From: Acidobacteriaceae bacterium
GTDB lineage: Bacteria > Acidobacteriota > Terriglobia > Terriglobales > Acidobacteriaceae
DNA length: 5,072 bases
Reading direction: 5' to 3'
Assembly: GCA_003151875.1 (NCBI GenBank)
Contig: PLYW01000209.1
Location: 1 to 5,072, forward strand
Within the stretch, counting starts at the first letter, position 1, and every line of letters starts with the position of its first letter. Both the position numbers and the translations under genes were made by a program. Below are positions 4,713 through 5,072 of the stretch, in pieces. The notes below the pieces were generated by a model, which worked only from the letters and a program-made list of their open reading frames with translations, did no database searches and was not told the origin of the DNA.

Positions 4713-5072
4713 TCAGGTGATCTTGGTCTCAAGCTCTTCCCACCGGAGGTAGAGCTGATCGACTCGTTTCTGCGCCATGTGTAGTTCGGCTTGGGCGGCG
4801 ATCAGTCGTTCCGCGTCGCTGGCGATGGCGGGATCTGCGTAGGCGGCGAGCGCGGTCTTAAGCTCCTCTTCGGCTTCTGCGATGCGCTGCTCGAGCGTTG
4901 CGTACTCGCGGGCTTCCAGGTACGAGAGCTTTTTTTTCGCTAGGCCAGTTGTAGCTGGTGAGGTGCCTGCGGCGGTTCTACGGTCAAGCGCTCTTGCAGA
5001 TGTCTGGGACGCGCTTTTGCGCTCCTGCTGCCAGGCTTCCCACTGCGAGTAGTCGGCAAAGCGCCCCGCGCC
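4713..5072 (-). CDS. ABC-F family ATPase, C-terminal 119 residues (5' part beyond window)
   Basis: The frame is open from the right edge at 5072 to TGA at 4715-4713. It begins GAGRFADYSQWEAWQQ, the segment that follows the second nucleotide-binding domain in Uup/EttA-like ABC-F proteins, then a low-complexity Ala/Thr/Ser linker (~22-45). KKKLSYLEAREYATLEQRI (47-65) opens the charged coiled-coil tail, which continues through EAEEELKTALAAYADPAIAS and ends RVDQLYLRWEELETKIT. ABC-F proteins have two cytoplasmic ATPase domains and act on ribosomes as translation factors or antibiotic-resistance proteins; the coiled-coil tail is typical of the Uup branch, which is also linked to DNA-structure binding. 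The Walker and signature motifs lie outside the window, so the subfamily is not fixed. A run of eight A (coding strand, 4937-4930) encodes the Lys triplet. Confidence 0.86.
   Translation of the reverse strand, partial: GAGRFADYSQWEAWQQERKSASQTSARALDRRTAAGTSPATTGLAKKKLSYLEAREYATLEQRIAEAEEELKTALAAYADPAIASDAERLIAAQAELHMAQKRVDQLYLRWEELETKIT

Overview
The window looks like chromosomal DNA from a soil-type Acidobacteriota (Terriglobia-like). This is inferred from gene content: an ice-binding DUF3494 protein, two Crp/Fnr regulators of a type I associate with that phylum (GTTRSRVSFFMNRFRK recognition region), a secreted TPR protein, a CsbD-like stress protein and an ABC-F ATPase. No rRNA, tRNA, CRISPR array, transposase or phage gene was seen.

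Layout. (1) Bases 1-629, minus strand: most of a secreted ice-binding protein, running off the left edge and lacking only its C-terminal tail. (2) Bases 630-935: non-coding, holding two clear inverted repeats, one with the 6-6-6 geometry of Crp-type operators. (3) Bases 936-1589 (minus) and 1871-2662 (plus): two divergently transcribed Crp/Fnr paralogues. They share a 281-bp intergenic region that holds a TATAAT box beside the palindrome CTTGATCAAG and several further dyads. (4) Bases 2787-2945: a small, very basic 52-codon ORF of unknown function. (5) Bases 3099-4028, plus: an exported TPR-repeat protein. (6) Bases 4029-4276: a convergent intergenic stretch with three perfect inverted repeats. 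(7) Bases 4277-4489, minus: a 70-residue CsbD-like protein with a strong ribosome binding site. (8) Bases 4713-5072, minus: the last 119 residues of an ABC-F family ATPase, cut by the right edge.

How the genes may work together. The main theme is regulatory. The two Crp/Fnr proteins have almost identical DNA-reading helices but clearly diverged sensor domains, so they probably read the same or overlapping operators in response to different signals. Ice-binding protein and CsbD suggest a cold, desiccation or osmotic stress setting, but nothing in the sequence proves that these regulators control them. I do not see a clearly new multi-gene system. The least explained items are the paralogous regulator pair with its dyads, the orphan small ORF, and the cluster of inverted repeats between the TPR and csbD genes.
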